A stretch of DNA of 50,958 nt from contig JALGVJ010000026.1 in the NCBI GenBank assembly GCA_029838195.1, positions 1 to 50,958 on the forward strand, written 5' to 3'. Positions within the stretch are counted from its first letter, which is position 1; every line of letters begins with the position of its first letter. Origin of the DNA: Promethearchaeota archaeon (GTDB lineage: Archaea > Asgardarchaeota > Lokiarchaeia > Sigyniarchaeales > SOKP01). Made by a program: the position numbers and the translations under genes. The notes below the pieces were generated by a model, which was given only the letters and a program-made list of their open reading frames with translations, did not search any database and was not told where the DNA came from. Below, piece after piece: positions 42,570 to 50,876 of the stretch.

Positions 42570-43394
42570 ATGCGAAAGACAATTGGTCTTTTGACTGATT
42601 TTGGATGGAGAGGACAGCATTATATTGCTAGCATGAAGGGAGTAATTTTAAATATTAATCCGGAAGCCACGATTATTGATGTATCTCACTCTATCTCTTC
42701 ATATTCAATAATTGAGACTCAATATATTCTTACATCTACACGGAAATATTTTCCCGGGGGCACTGTTTTTATAATTGTAATTGATCCCGGTGTAGGAAGT
42801 AATCGGGAAATATTAGCCCTAAAGACAGTTGATAATAAATTTTTCGTTGGTCCAAATAATGGTATTTTCTCGTCAATTATAAATTCAGAAATTGCTGAAT
42901 GCGTTAAAGTAGAAAATAATAAATATTTCCTACATCCCGTTTCCCATACTTTTCATGGAAGGGATATCATGGCGCCCGTTGGAGCTCAAATATCGAGAGG
43001 AATTCCTCTCAATGAAATGGGGCCTCCTTTCAATCTTGATGAAATTGTTAGAATAACGTTAATATTAGATATAAATGAAAAAAACAAAGAAATTTCATGT
43101 ACAGTGCAATATATTGATGCATTTGGAAATATCACGACGAACGTGCGATTAACGGAAGATAATCACGTAGCAAGTTCTACGCTTTATTTTCAAAAGGATT
43201 CTTTGGTTACTCTCATTCAAGAAAACCAGAAAATAACTAAAGGAAATTTTTCCACGCATTATGATAAACTTGGAAAAGGAGAACTTTTATTCATGAGAGG
43301 TTCTACCAATTATCTCGAAATTTCTAAAAATCAAGCCGATGCAGCACGAGATCTTAACATTAAAATAGGAGATGTGATTAAAGTTGTATTATAA
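42570..43394 (+). CDS. SAM hydroxide adenosyltransferase / SAM hydrolase (DUF62)
   Basis: 274 residues from ATG 42570, GGGGTG nine bases upstream. Hallmarks are TIGLLTDFGWRGQHYIASMK, IIDVSHSISSYSIIETQYIL, VIDPGVGSNREILALKT and FVGPNNGIFSSII, with SHTFHGRDIMAPVGAQISRG. The C-terminal beta domain includes YIDAFGNITTNV. The enzyme uses SAM and water to give adenosine and methionine, controlling SAM levels. Its stop overlaps the next ATG by one base (TAATG), so the Nudix-NadM protein is translated with it. Confidence 0.92.
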   Translation: MRKTIGLLTDFGWRGQHYIASMKGVILNINPEATIIDVSHSISSYSIIETQYILTSTRKYFPGGTVFIIVIDPGVGSNREILALKTVDNKFFVGPNNGIFSSIINSEIAECVKVENNKYFLHPVSHTFHGRDIMAPVGAQISRGIPLNEMGPPFNLDEIVRITLILDINEKNKEISCTVQYIDAFGNITTNVRLTEDNHVASSTLYFQKDSLVTLIQENQKITKGNFSTHYDKLGKGELLFMRGSTNYLEISKNQADAARDLNIKIGDVIKVVL

Positions 43395-44557
43395 TGGGAG
43401 CTTATAATAAAATGGAAGAAGAAGATGAAACTATAGCTTGTATTAAAGAGGAACATATTAAATATTTAGAAACGGGGCAATTATCAAAACATGTTTTTCC
43501 TCTTTCAAGAAAAGAAGCTCATAAAAAAAAAATTTGTCACCTGATTGTTCGCGTTTTTTTAATGAGTTTAACTCCAAACGATGAGATATTGTTTCTTGTT
43601 CAAAAACGGAGTAGAAATAAAAAAAGTTATCCGAATTTCTTTTCGGATTCTTCTTCTGGACATGTAATGTATAAAGATCGATTAAATTTTGAAGAAATTA
43701 AAGAAAATGCGTTGAGAGAGATTGAAGAAGAATTAGGAATTCCTCCAAAATCGATTCAATTACTTCATTTTGAAAGAATTGAAAGGGAAAAGGATGAATT
43801 TACGGGAGAAATCGCTTATGTTTTTTTCGGATTGGTAGATTCCAATGTCAAATTAAAGCCCAATCCTAAAGAAGTAGATGTAAATGCAACTAAATTTTAT
43901 ACTAAAAATGATTTAAAAAAAATTTTAGCTCAAAGAACTGTTGTAGATTATTCGAGAAAAATTTGGAAGGAACTATTGGAATCAAACATGAAATCTCATT
44001 TTGAAAAGGTGATGGACAATAATCCTGATAATAAAGGCTTAACGGGCTTGTTTATAGGGAGATTCCAACCCTTTCATCATGGACATGTTCATGTCCTTAA
44101 TATTATGAGAAAAGAGTGTCAATTCATGAAAATTGGAATTGGAAGTGCTCAGTTATCTCACGAAAAAAATAACCCTTTTACAGCTAAGGAGCGTAGGGAA
44201 TTCATCAAAGCAGTCCTAAAGAAACGGGGCGTATCCCCAAAAACCTATGAAATTTATGAAATTCCTGATATTTTTAATGCTAATAAATGGGTTGACCATG
44301 TCATATCTATCGTAGGAAATTTTGATATACTTTATTCTAATAGTGATTGGGTGCGTGATTTATTTCAAAAAAAGGGATATAAAATAACTAAAAAGCATCT
44401 CATTTTTAAAAATAAATTTAATGGCACTCATATAAGAAATTTGATTAGTAAAAATGATAAAACTTATAGATCTTTAATTCCTAATGAAGTGATTGACATA
44501 ATAAACCAAATTGATGGCCTTGAACGCATCCGAAAATTAAATAAAATTAATAAATAG
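43394..44557 (+). CDS. nadM: Bifunctional Nudix hydrolase and nicotinamide-nucleotide adenylyltransferase
   Basis: 387 residues with two domains. Residues about 1-205 are a Nudix domain of the isopentenyl-diphosphate-isomerase-like type, with LVQKRSRNKKSYPNFFSDSS and NALREIEEELGIPPKSIQLL; the Gly normally starting the box is displaced by a short insertion. Residues about 215-387 are archaeal NMN adenylyltransferase: LTGLFIGRFQPFHHGHVHVL, KNNPFTAKERREFIKAVLKK, NGTHIRNLISKNDKTYRSLI. NMNAT makes NAD from NMN and ATP; Nudix could clean ADP-ribose or other nucleotides. In some bacteria the two domains are fused in the opposite order. ATG 43412 is an alternative start. Confidence 0.88.
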   Translation: MGAYNKMEEEDETIACIKEEHIKYLETGQLSKHVFPLSRKEAHKKKICHLIVRVFLMSLTPNDEILFLVQKRSRNKKSYPNFFSDSSSGHVMYKDRLNFEEIKENALREIEEELGIPPKSIQLLHFERIEREKDEFTGEIAYVFFGLVDSNVKLKPNPKEVDVNATKFYTKNDLKKILAQRTVVDYSRKIWKELLESNMKSHFEKVMDNNPDNKGLTGLFIGRFQPFHHGHVHVLNIMRKECQFMKIGIGSAQLSHEKNNPFTAKERREFIKAVLKKRGVSPKTYEIYEIPDIFNANKWVDHVISIVGNFDILYSNSDWVRDLFQKKGYKITKKHLIFKNKFNGTHIRNLISKNDKTYRSLIPNEVIDIINQIDGLERIRKLNKINK

Positions 44558-44570
44558 AAAGGGCGCCAAA

Positions 44571-45635
44571 ATGAACGAAATATTAGTCATTGACGGAGCA
44601 ATGGGAGAAGGAGGAGGCTCAATTATTCGTTTGAGCGTGGCATTTTCGGTCTTATTTCAAAAACCGATTAAAATCATGAATATACGGGCAAAACGCTCGA
44701 AACCAGGATTGCGATTGCAACATGTCTTAGGAATTAAAACATTGGCAAACTTAACAAAAAGTAAAATAAGTAAATGTGAAGTTGGTACAACAGAACTTAC
44801 CTTTATACCATCAAATGCTAAAGGAGTTGTTCAAGATCAACTCAATGTAGAAATTAATACTGCTGCAAGTTTGGGCTTGCTACTCCAACCCATCCAAATT
44901 GCTGCTATGGGGTTTGAAAACGCAGAAAAAGTAGAATTACTGCTAAAAGGTGGTGCTACATTTGGAAAATGGGCTCCCAGCATTAACTATTTAGAACACG
45001 TCACTTGGGAATTATTTAAAAAAGCGGGATTAACTGTCCATGTTGAAATTAAACGACATGGATTCTATCCTAAAGGAGGGGCGTTGGTACGTGCATCGAT
45101 ACTTGCTCCAAGAGAAAAATTAAAACCGCTCCATCTAACAGATTTAGGGTCATTTGATACAATTTATGCTGAAATCACGTGTTCTAATAGCTTGAAAAAA
45201 CCAAGAGTAGCAGAGCGAATTCATGATTCCATTGTCTACAATTTGAAAAAAAAAATTAGAAAGAATCATGAAATTAAATATAAATACGTGCATGCTTTTA
45301 GTTCTGGAGTGGGAGCATGCTTGTGGGCAAAAACCGATACAGGAGCCATCATTTCAAGCGGGACGATCCTTGGGGAAAAAGGTATTTCCTCCGAAGAAAT
45401 CGGTAAGAGAGCAGTTCAAGAGTTCTTGAAATATATCCAACATGAAGTTCCGGTAGATAATTATCTGAGCGATCAATTAATTCCCTTAATGGCTTATTCA
45501 AATGAACCCTCAACGATTAAGGTATTAGAAATCACTCAACATGCAAGAACAAACATGACTCTCTTAAAAAAATTCACGCCTCATGAATATAAAATCTCGA
45601 AAAAAAATGATTATTTTCTCATTCAATATCTTTAA
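44571..45635 (+). CDS. rtcA: RNA 3'-terminal phosphate cyclase RtcA
   Basis: 354 residues. DGAMGEGGGSIIRLSVAFSV and RAKRSKPGLRLQHVLGIKTL at the start, VGTTELTFIPS and GGATFGKWAPSINYLEHVTW in the middle, and the catalytic His in EITQHARTNMTLLKKF near the C-terminus identify RtcA. It converts RNA 3'-phosphate ends to 2',3'-cyclic phosphate using ATP. It could act in RNA repair or, in an organism with many tRNA introns, in end processing; the link is inference. Fourteen bases after the Nudix-NadM gene, same strand. Confidence 0.93.
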   Translation: MNEILVIDGAMGEGGGSIIRLSVAFSVLFQKPIKIMNIRAKRSKPGLRLQHVLGIKTLANLTKSKISKCEVGTTELTFIPSNAKGVVQDQLNVEINTAASLGLLLQPIQIAAMGFENAEKVELLLKGGATFGKWAPSINYLEHVTWELFKKAGLTVHVEIKRHGFYPKGGALVRASILAPREKLKPLHLTDLGSFDTIYAEITCSNSLKKPRVAERIHDSIVYNLKKKIRKNHEIKYKYVHAFSSGVGACLWAKTDTGAIISSGTILGEKGISSEEIGKRAVQEFLKYIQHEVPVDNYLSDQLIPLMAYSNEPSTIKVLEITQHARTNMTLLKKFTPHEYKISKKNDYFLIQYL

Positions 45636-45806
45636 CCCCAAAGAGAATGCCTTTTTTATTAATTGTGCGCATGTAATACCTTTATTGGTACCTCAGTCCA
45701 ATAACATGATTTTAATGTGAAGAATTAGATACTTTTATAACTTTGCATTTCTATTATACGGTTAGCAATAATGCAAGTAGAAAATTAAAAATAATCTTAA
45801 AAAAAA

Positions 45807-46745
45807 ATGGCACTAACCGAAACTTTCCAAAGATGCCCCCGATGTGGAAATGAAAATCCCTCAGACTCCTTTGCTTGCAGTTTCTGTGGAAAACGATTGA
45901 GAATAGAGAGAATCGAGCAAATTAATATTTTTCGAAGAGTTGAACAAGAATGGTATGAGCCTTTACCCTTTTATTATAAACTTTTATACCTTTTCATTAG
46001 ACCAAACGTGGCCTTCTGGGACATTAATCATAGAAGAAAAAGTGCCCCGGGCTACATCGTGCTACTTTTGAATTCTTTGTTATATGGATTAATGGGAGTA
46101 GCTATTCTTTCACGTTTTAGAATTACCAAGATCGGAGGCACTTCCGTAGGATTCTTTCATCCCGCCCTCTTTTATTATCGATTAACCGTCTTCTTAGTAT
46201 TTTTTGGATTTGGATTCATTTTTCAGCTCATCTTGTTTTCCGCTTTAATTTGGCTCTTTTCAAAGGGTGCTAATTATTCCGTGGACTTTTCTGCTCGCTT
46301 GGAAGCTCGATTCGGAGAGCGAGAAGAGGGTAAAATAAAATATTCGGAAGAATACCTTAGCCCATTTAGCATATATAGAGGAGGAACCCTCTTGCAAACC
46401 CAAGAAGCGTATAAATATAAGATGATGTTTTGTGCTTTTGCGCCCTTTTTATTAATCAATGCTATCAAAATTTTCATCATTCTTATAGCATTTCCAACCG
46501 TATCAATTTCCGTTTCTGGTACAATTGACCCAATCATTTTTGAAAAAATGTTTAACTCCCCCGCATGGGCTGCCATGGATGTCTTGGATGCCCTTACTAT
46601 AGGAATATGGGTTCCCATCCTAATCACCATCGCAATAAGAGAATTGGCTAACTCCAGCACGATTCGGGTCCTAATCCCTTCTCTAATAATCGGTATTATA
46701 TTCGCAATCCTCTTTTACTTCTTAAGACCCACCATTATTGGCTAA
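45807..46745 (+). CDS. Zinc-ribbon membrane protein with a Yip1-like domain
   Basis: 312 residues. A zinc ribbon (CPRCGNENPSDSFACSFCGK) is followed by an acidic linker and FIRPNVAFWDINHRRKSAPG, which is like the lead-in to Yip1-family membrane domains. Then come five membrane segments, near residues 84-105, 130-155, 210-235, 260-280 and 288-308. Yip1 proteins in eukaryotes bind Rab GTPases on Golgi and ER membranes; archaeal relatives exist without known function. The zinc ribbon faces the cytosol if the usual topology holds. Confidence 0.62.
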   Translation: MALTETFQRCPRCGNENPSDSFACSFCGKRLRIERIEQINIFRRVEQEWYEPLPFYYKLLYLFIRPNVAFWDINHRRKSAPGYIVLLLNSLLYGLMGVAILSRFRITKIGGTSVGFFHPALFYYRLTVFLVFFGFGFIFQLILFSALIWLFSKGANYSVDFSARLEARFGEREEGKIKYSEEYLSPFSIYRGGTLLQTQEAYKYKMMFCAFAPFLLINAIKIFIILIAFPTVSISVSGTIDPIIFEKMFNSPAWAAMDVLDALTIGIWVPILITIAIRELANSSTIRVLIPSLIIGIIFAILFYFLRPTIIG

Positions 46746-47013
46746 ATATCTTAATTCTAAGCTCTCATTTGTCCTTATAATTCTGAAAGGCCTTTCATTT
46801 CGGTTATTATATTAATTTTTTACCATTTCGTTCATATTTATGTACTCGGCAGCTACAAGAATCCTCCAGATTTTTCTCGCACCTCTAGAACCACGAAAAT
46901 TTCTCTAATTCATGCTTTTCTGAAATGATAAAATTAATATTATTTTAATCCTTTTTTTCTTTATCTCGTTACTCTTAATTTCAAATTAATTATATGAATA
47001 GTGCAAATGTACA

Positions 47014-47283
47014 ATGCCGCGACCAGGACTACGCTCAAAAAGTCAAGCTCGGCACGATGTAAAAACCCCAGGAAATCGTACCGTGACCCATTATTGGAGA
47101 AAGAAACCTAAAAAAGCCCATTGTGCCGCGTGTAAAAAACCACTTCAATCCATTCCAAGAAAAAGACCTGCCCAAATAAGAAAAATGCCTCGAACCAAAA
47201 GAAGGGCAAACAGGCCCCAAAGTGGTAGATATTGCGCACGATGCCTCCAAACCATCATCCAACAGTCCATATGGAATCAATGA
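47014..47283 (+). CDS. rpl34e: Ribosomal protein eL34
   Basis: 89 residues. HYWRKKPKKAHCAACKKPLQ with two CxxC pairs (the second YCARCLQTI) forms the zinc site of eL34; MPRTKRRANRPQSGRYCARC completes the pattern. It belongs to archaea and eukaryotes. The gene order eL34-cmk-eL14 is the standard archaeal continuation of the ribosomal block, here separated from it by about 17 kb. Confidence 0.95.
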   Translation: MPRPGLRSKSQARHDVKTPGNRTVTHYWRKKPKKAHCAACKKPLQSIPRKRPAQIRKMPRTKRRANRPQSGRYCARCLQTIIQQSIWNQ

Positions 47284-47365
47284 ACTAATCCATTGGTTTC
47301 ATTCATATTTAATAAAGGTTTTTATCTTAACTCTCGATCAGTATTATTATTTTAAGGATAAATTC

Positions 47366-47905
47366 ATGATTGTTGCTTTAAGCGGGCTCCATGGAACGGG
47401 GAAATCCACCGTTGGAAAATTGGTCGCAGATTCACTTCATCTAAAATTTTATTCAACAGGAATGGCATTCCGAGAACTCGCCAAAGAAATGGATATGTCT
47501 TTAGAAGAATTTACGCACTACGTGGAAGCAAATCCCTCTATCGATGAACAACTCGATGCTAAAATCATTGAAATTGCTAAAAAAGGAGATGTATTAATTG
47601 AAAGCCAATTAAGTGGATATATCTTAAAAGATATTGCTGATGTTAAAATTCTTTTAACTGCCCCCCTTGAAATTCGAATTGAAAGAATAGCAAAAAGAGA
47701 TGGCGTCTCAATCGAAAAAAGCCGAAATGAAACCCTCCTCCGCGAAGCCTCAGAGCACGAACGTTTTAAAAAATTATATAACATCGATTTGAATGATAAA
47801 AGCGTTTTTGATCTTATCATCGATACGAGCTCCTTAACTATTGAGCAAGTCACCAACCTAATTCTACAGTTTATAAAATCCCATTGCTCCTCTCCAACGA
47901 GCTAA
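47366..47905 (+). CDS. cmk: Cytidylate kinase, archaeal type
   Basis: 179 residues from ATG 47366. P-loop IVALSGLHGTGKSTVGKLVA, then FYSTGMAFRELAKEMDMSLE with the CMP-binding Arg, and the lid region ERIAKRDGVSIEKSRNETLL identify archaeal CMP kinase, which phosphorylates CMP and dCMP. It sits between eL34 and eL14 as in most archaea. A longer open frame begins at 47222 inside eL34 but has no family match. Confidence 0.94.
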   Translation: MIVALSGLHGTGKSTVGKLVADSLHLKFYSTGMAFRELAKEMDMSLEEFTHYVEANPSIDEQLDAKIIEIAKKGDVLIESQLSGYILKDIADVKILLTAPLEIRIERIAKRDGVSIEKSRNETLLREASEHERFKKLYNIDLNDKSVFDLIIDTSSLTIEQVTNLILQFIKSHCSSPTS

Positions 47906-48031
47906 CTTCTTAACCTCTTGTTAAAAGCAAAAAATTTTATTTCTATCACTTCCTTTATTCCCATGTTTATTTAGACTAGCAATTTAACTAGTACAAATAA
48001 ATGATATAATTTAATTTGGTGACAAATTAAA

Positions 48032-48307
48032 ATGACTAAAAACATATACGATATTGGAAGAATTTGCGTGAAAACAATGGGAAGAGAAGCAGGAAAACAC
48101 TGCGTCGTCGTGGACATCATAGATAAAAATTATTTACTCATCGATGGTTTAACCATCAGGAGACGACGAGTAAATTACAAACACGTCGAGCCTCTCGAAG
48201 ATATCATTGATATTCAAAAAGGTGCTTCTCATGATGAAGTAGAAAAAGCCATTAAAAAAGCGAAATTAACCGAAAAAATGAAAAAAGTAATTTCTATCCC
48301 TGTTTAG
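48032..48307 (+). CDS. rpl14e: Ribosomal protein eL14
   Basis: 91 residues. YDIGRICVKTMGREAGKHCV with VVDIIDKNYLLIDG and TIRRRRVNYKHVEPLEDIID is the KOW-like domain of eL14. In many archaea truB follows; here a tRNA-Ser gene begins 15 bases after the stop, so the tRNA is probably part of the same transcript or uses a promoter inside eL14. Confidence 0.94.
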   Translation: MTKNIYDIGRICVKTMGREAGKHCVVVDIIDKNYLLIDGLTIRRRRVNYKHVEPLEDIIDIQKGASHDEVEKAIKKAKLTEKMKKVISIPV

Positions 48308-48322
48308 CGAAGAAAATAAAGA

Positions 48323-48455
48323 GCAACGGTAGCGCAGCCTGGTAACGCGCTGGCTTGGAGTTGATGAAAATGACTAAAAAGCCAGTGTCCATTTGGACTC
48401 GGGGGTTCAATTTTTCCAACATGTCGTTGATAAGGAATAAATCCCTCCCGTTGCG
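48323..48455 (+). tRNA. tRNA-Ser (anticodon GGA) with introns in the anticodon loop and T-loop
   Basis: Acceptor GCAACGG (48323-48329) pairs with CCGTTGC (48448-48454), discriminator G at 48455, CCA not encoded. D stem GCGC/ACGC encloses AGCCTGGTA. Anticodon stem CTGGC (48350-48354) and GCCAG (48381-48385) enclose TTGGAG and A, anticodon GGA at 48357-48359, with about 19 extra bases (48361-48379). The variable arm GTCC-ATTT-GGAC marks a class II tRNA. T stem GGGGG (48401-48405) with CCCTC (48443-48447) surrounds a 37-base loop; the seven-base loop TTCAAAT is interrupted by about 30 bases. Removing both inserts leaves 84 bases. G discriminator and long arm agree with Ser. Confidence 0.85.
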
Positions 48456-48502
48456 CTTTATTTTTAATATTCATTCAAAATCCCCTTTCTTTTCTTCTCT
48501 AA

Positions 48503-49036
48503 CTATAAATTTGGACAAATGTGGACAAAATTTTCTATCTCTTTTTTATTTTTCTTCCTTGGTGAACCCCGCCGCATGCGATATAGCTTTCCCATGAACG
48601 AGTAGAGAATGGCCGTTAAATCGGTGATGAGTTCTCCGTGAGGGGTGTCTTCCACGACATGAGGATGAATTAATTCAAGAGATACGTTCCAACTATTCAA
48701 GAAGGTTTCAATGAGCAGCAACCCGAAGCGAGCCAGACAGTCCTTGTAACTCACCGGCACGACGTCAAATTTCCCTGCTGTAGCATCCCGTAGTAATGTT
48801 AACAGCCCTTTCCGCTTGTCATTGAGCCCGGAGCCCACGTCTGAATACGCCTTATAGAGGTGATATCCTTTTCTCACGGCATGTCCCTTGAGAAGGGCAA
48901 GCTGTCGATTTAAATCTCCCGATGCCTTTTGTCGAGTGCCGGATACTCGTCCGTAGAGGACCACCTTCTTTTTCTCATGGGGCTTCGCTTTTTCCCGAAG
49001 GAACGCAACGCCAAGATGCGTGCTCTCTTGTATCAT
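48503..49036 (-). CDS. IS607-type serine recombinase, catalytic part
   Basis: 177 residues. The resolvase domain is clear: KKVVLYGRVSGTRQKASGDL with the nucleophilic Ser in RVS, then AYSDVGSGLNDKRKGLLTLL and VPVSYKDCLARFGLLLIETF, all diagnostic of IS607 TnpA. The stretch VVEDTPHGELITDLTAILYS and FMGKLYRMR completes the domain. The N-terminal MerR-like DNA-binding part is encoded separately upstream (49033-49161), with an ATGA overlap. No TnpB gene is present, so the element is incomplete or a solo recombinase. It ends 48 bases from the tRNA-Ser gene. Codon use is richer in G and C than the surroundings, consistent with transfer. Confidence 0.82.
   Translation of the reverse strand: MIQESTHLGVAFLREKAKPHEKKKVVLYGRVSGTRQKASGDLNRQLALLKGHAVRKGYHLYKAYSDVGSGLNDKRKGLLTLLRDATAGKFDVVPVSYKDCLARFGLLLIETFLNSWNVSLELIHPHVVEDTPHGELITDLTAILYSFMGKLYRMRRGSPRKKNKKEIENFVHICPNL
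48513..48527. repeat. Direct-repeat motif, copy 1 (near the IS607-like element)
   Basis: GGACAAATGTGGACA at 48513-48527 differs at one base from GGACAAACGTGGACA at 50862-50876. Copy 1 overlaps the C-terminal end of the recombinase gene. A related TTTGTCCAAAATTGG lies at about 49219-49234. Possibly an end sequence of related insertion elements. Confidence 0.4.
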
Positions 49037-49161
49037 TGATGATTGCCGGGTGTCCGGAAATCTGCTTTAAATTTTCCCGAGCGGTCCCACCTTCTTAAAG
49101 TTTTAGTACTGACGCCGAATGAGGAGGCAACATGTCCGATAGAGAGAAAGAAAGAGCTCAT
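49033..49161 (-). CDS. MerR-like helix-turn-helix part of the IS607 recombinase, separate frame
   Basis: 42 residues: FFLSIGHVASSFGVSTKTLR followed by RWDRSGKFKADFRTPGNHQ and a stop. This is the helix-turn-helix that normally forms the N-terminus of IS607 TnpA (the usual TPGGHRRY is here TPGNHQ then stop). The stop overlaps the ATG of the catalytic ORF, giving ATGA. Either the protein is naturally split into two coupled chains or a stop and frame change have broken it. Confidence 0.6.
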   Translation of the reverse strand: MSSFFLSIGHVASSFGVSTKTLRRWDRSGKFKADFRTPGNHQ

Positions 49162-49358
49162 GAAGAATGATCAGGAAAGACAATAAAAAAACTCCTTTAT
49201 TTTTGTATTCATGTCTAATTTTGTCCAAAATTGGTTTGACTAGTCGGCGACTGTGTATATTGGACTTGTAAAACAATAATCGAAATATATTAAGGGGTTC
49301 ATGCATGAGTTATTATTAATAATTATTCATAAAAACTAATTCATTATTGAACTGAAAA

Positions 49359-49520
49359 ATGGGAAGAATAATTTGCATTCCTGCGAAAGGCCCGGAATTA
49401 ACGGATGAAATTTCAGAACATTTTGGTCATTGTCACTATTTTATGGGTGTAAAGGTGGATGAAGGGAAAACTTGAAAAATTAGGCGGGCCCAGTTGTTCA
49501 GGAGGAAACCGTCATTTCTG
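49359..49520 (+). pseudogene. Fragment of a NifX/NafY-like (dinitrogenase iron-molybdenum cofactor) protein
   Basis: The first 38 codons read RIICIPAKGPELTDEISEHF, then GHCHYFMGVKVDEGKT, the start of the small NifX/NifB-C-terminal-like family, then a TGA. Beyond it, in another frame, CSGGNRH appears, which may be the family's later glycine-rich stretch. So the gene is truncated by a stop and a frame change. The in-frame TGA is not followed by family-like sequence in the same frame, so a selenocysteine reading is not supported. Confidence 0.5.
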
Positions 49521-49641
49521 ATTTTTTTTATATTTACCAATTGAAAAAAAATTCTTAAATTCACGTTAAGAATTAATGAATTATATGAGTTAAAAACAAG
49601 AGTTAACATATCTCGATTAAAAAAGAGGCAAACATAGAACC

Positions 49642-50691
49642 TTAAAATGGGTTTTTTGGATTGATATTTTTCATGCGCAAATCATTGACAGAAACAACAG
49701 CATCAGGATCTCCCAATTGGGCACTTCTTTGGAAGCAAAATAAGGCAAATTCAAGATTATCTATTTTTTGATACGCAAATCCGAGATTGAACCAAGAAAC
49801 ACCATATTCAGGATTAATTTCAATGGCTTTTTTAAAAGAGTAAATGGCAGCATCCATATCTCCCTTTTGTTGGTGGCTAAATCCAAGATTATTCCAAATC
49901 ATGTAATTGTTCGGCTCTTTTTCTATTCCCTTTTTATATACCTCAATTGAACCTGTTAAATCATTAAGTTGTAAGCAGATGAATCCAAGATTATTCCATG
50001 CGGCGCCATACTTCGGTTCAAGTTCCAATCCTTTTTCATAAACTTTTCTTGCAGCATTGAATTCTCTCATTTTTATAAATGCCGTGCCAAGGGCAAACCA
50101 ATACAATGCTTTTTTAGGCTCCAGTTCAATCGCTTTTTCATATGCTCTTATTGCTTCATTTAACTCTTGACGGGTCTCATGAAGATATCCTATCTCATAC
50201 CAGCTGTCAGCATCATTCGGTACGAGTTCTAAGGATTTTTGGAATGCATTTATGGCTTCCTTTAAATCTCCTAAATTCTGTTTAGTGGCGGCTAAACCTC
50301 TCCAAGCAAGAAAGTAATCGGGTGAAATTTTTAATGCTTTTTCAAAAGCTTCTCCTGCATCTTGAAATTTTCCTTGATTCAATTCGGCACCTCCAAGTGC
50401 AGTCCATGCAACGGGATCATTGGGGTCAGTTTCAATAGCATTTCGAAAATCTTCAAGTGCCCTGTGGATATCTCCTTGAGCCATTCGAATTGTCCCATCG
50501 GAAATGAGCTTTTGAGTTTTTCTAAAGATTTTTCGGATCCCATCAATATAACCTATTGTCATTTTATTCTCTATTAAATTAACTAAGTTATTTATCATCG
50601 CCGTCTCGGAGATGTTAAATTGCTTAGCCAAATCTTCAATAGACACCTCTTCACCTATCTTGAGATTGGCGAGAAATTCTTTTAACTCCAT
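49642..50691 (-). CDS. Tetratricopeptide-repeat protein with a winged-helix-like N-terminus
   Basis: 349 residues from ATG 50691 (a frame from 50733 would add 14). The first 60 residues (LKEFLANLKIGEEVSIEDLA, KQFNISETAMINNLVNLIEN) look like a PCI/winged-helix module. Seven or so TPR units of 34 residues follow, for example AWTALGGAELNQGKFQDAGE with AFEKALKISPDY, and WNNLGFSHQQKGDMDAAIYS with FKKAIEINPEYG. TPR stacks bind peptides and act as scaffolds; the combination recalls proteasome-lid or COP9-type PCI proteins only in outline. GGGGGAAG precedes the ATG. Confidence 0.8.
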   Translation of the reverse strand: MELKEFLANLKIGEEVSIEDLAKQFNISETAMINNLVNLIENKMTIGYIDGIRKIFRKTQKLISDGTIRMAQGDIHRALEDFRNAIETDPNDPVAWTALGGAELNQGKFQDAGEAFEKALKISPDYFLAWRGLAATKQNLGDLKEAINAFQKSLELVPNDADSWYEIGYLHETRQELNEAIRAYEKAIELEPKKALYWFALGTAFIKMREFNAARKVYEKGLELEPKYGAAWNNLGFICLQLNDLTGSIEVYKKGIEKEPNNYMIWNNLGFSHQQKGDMDAAIYSFKKAIEINPEYGVSWFNLGFAYQKIDNLEFALFCFQRSAQLGDPDAVVSVNDLRMKNINPKNPF

Positions 50692-50861
50692 TTTTCTTCT
50701 TCCCCCATGAAATTTACAAAAAACAAAATACATGGTTAATATGTTAATTACACTTAAAGAAGCAATGTTTTATTATAAAATTATGCTTAATTATTTAATA
50801 GTACAAAAATTTCTTCAGTGTTTTATTTGAAATACCGTCGTTACTAGTTAGCAAAAAAATA

Positions 50862-50876
50862 GGACAAACGTGGACA
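50862..50876. repeat. Direct-repeat motif, copy 2 (right end of the window)
   Basis: Second copy of the 15-base motif at 48513, with C for T at the eighth base. It lies upstream of the TPR gene, about 170 bases from its ATG, in AT-rich DNA that continues to the window edge. Confidence 0.4.

Noticed and set aside
48355..48597. An 80-codon plus-strand frame over the tRNA-Ser gene
   Set aside because: It covers tRNA sequence and the recombinase gene's end; no domain and no ribosome site.
49473..49475. In-frame TGA in the NifX-like fragment as a selenocysteine codon
   Set aside because: The residues after the TGA in that frame do not continue the family, whereas a shifted frame may. It looks like decay. 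No SECIS-like hairpin was found after it.
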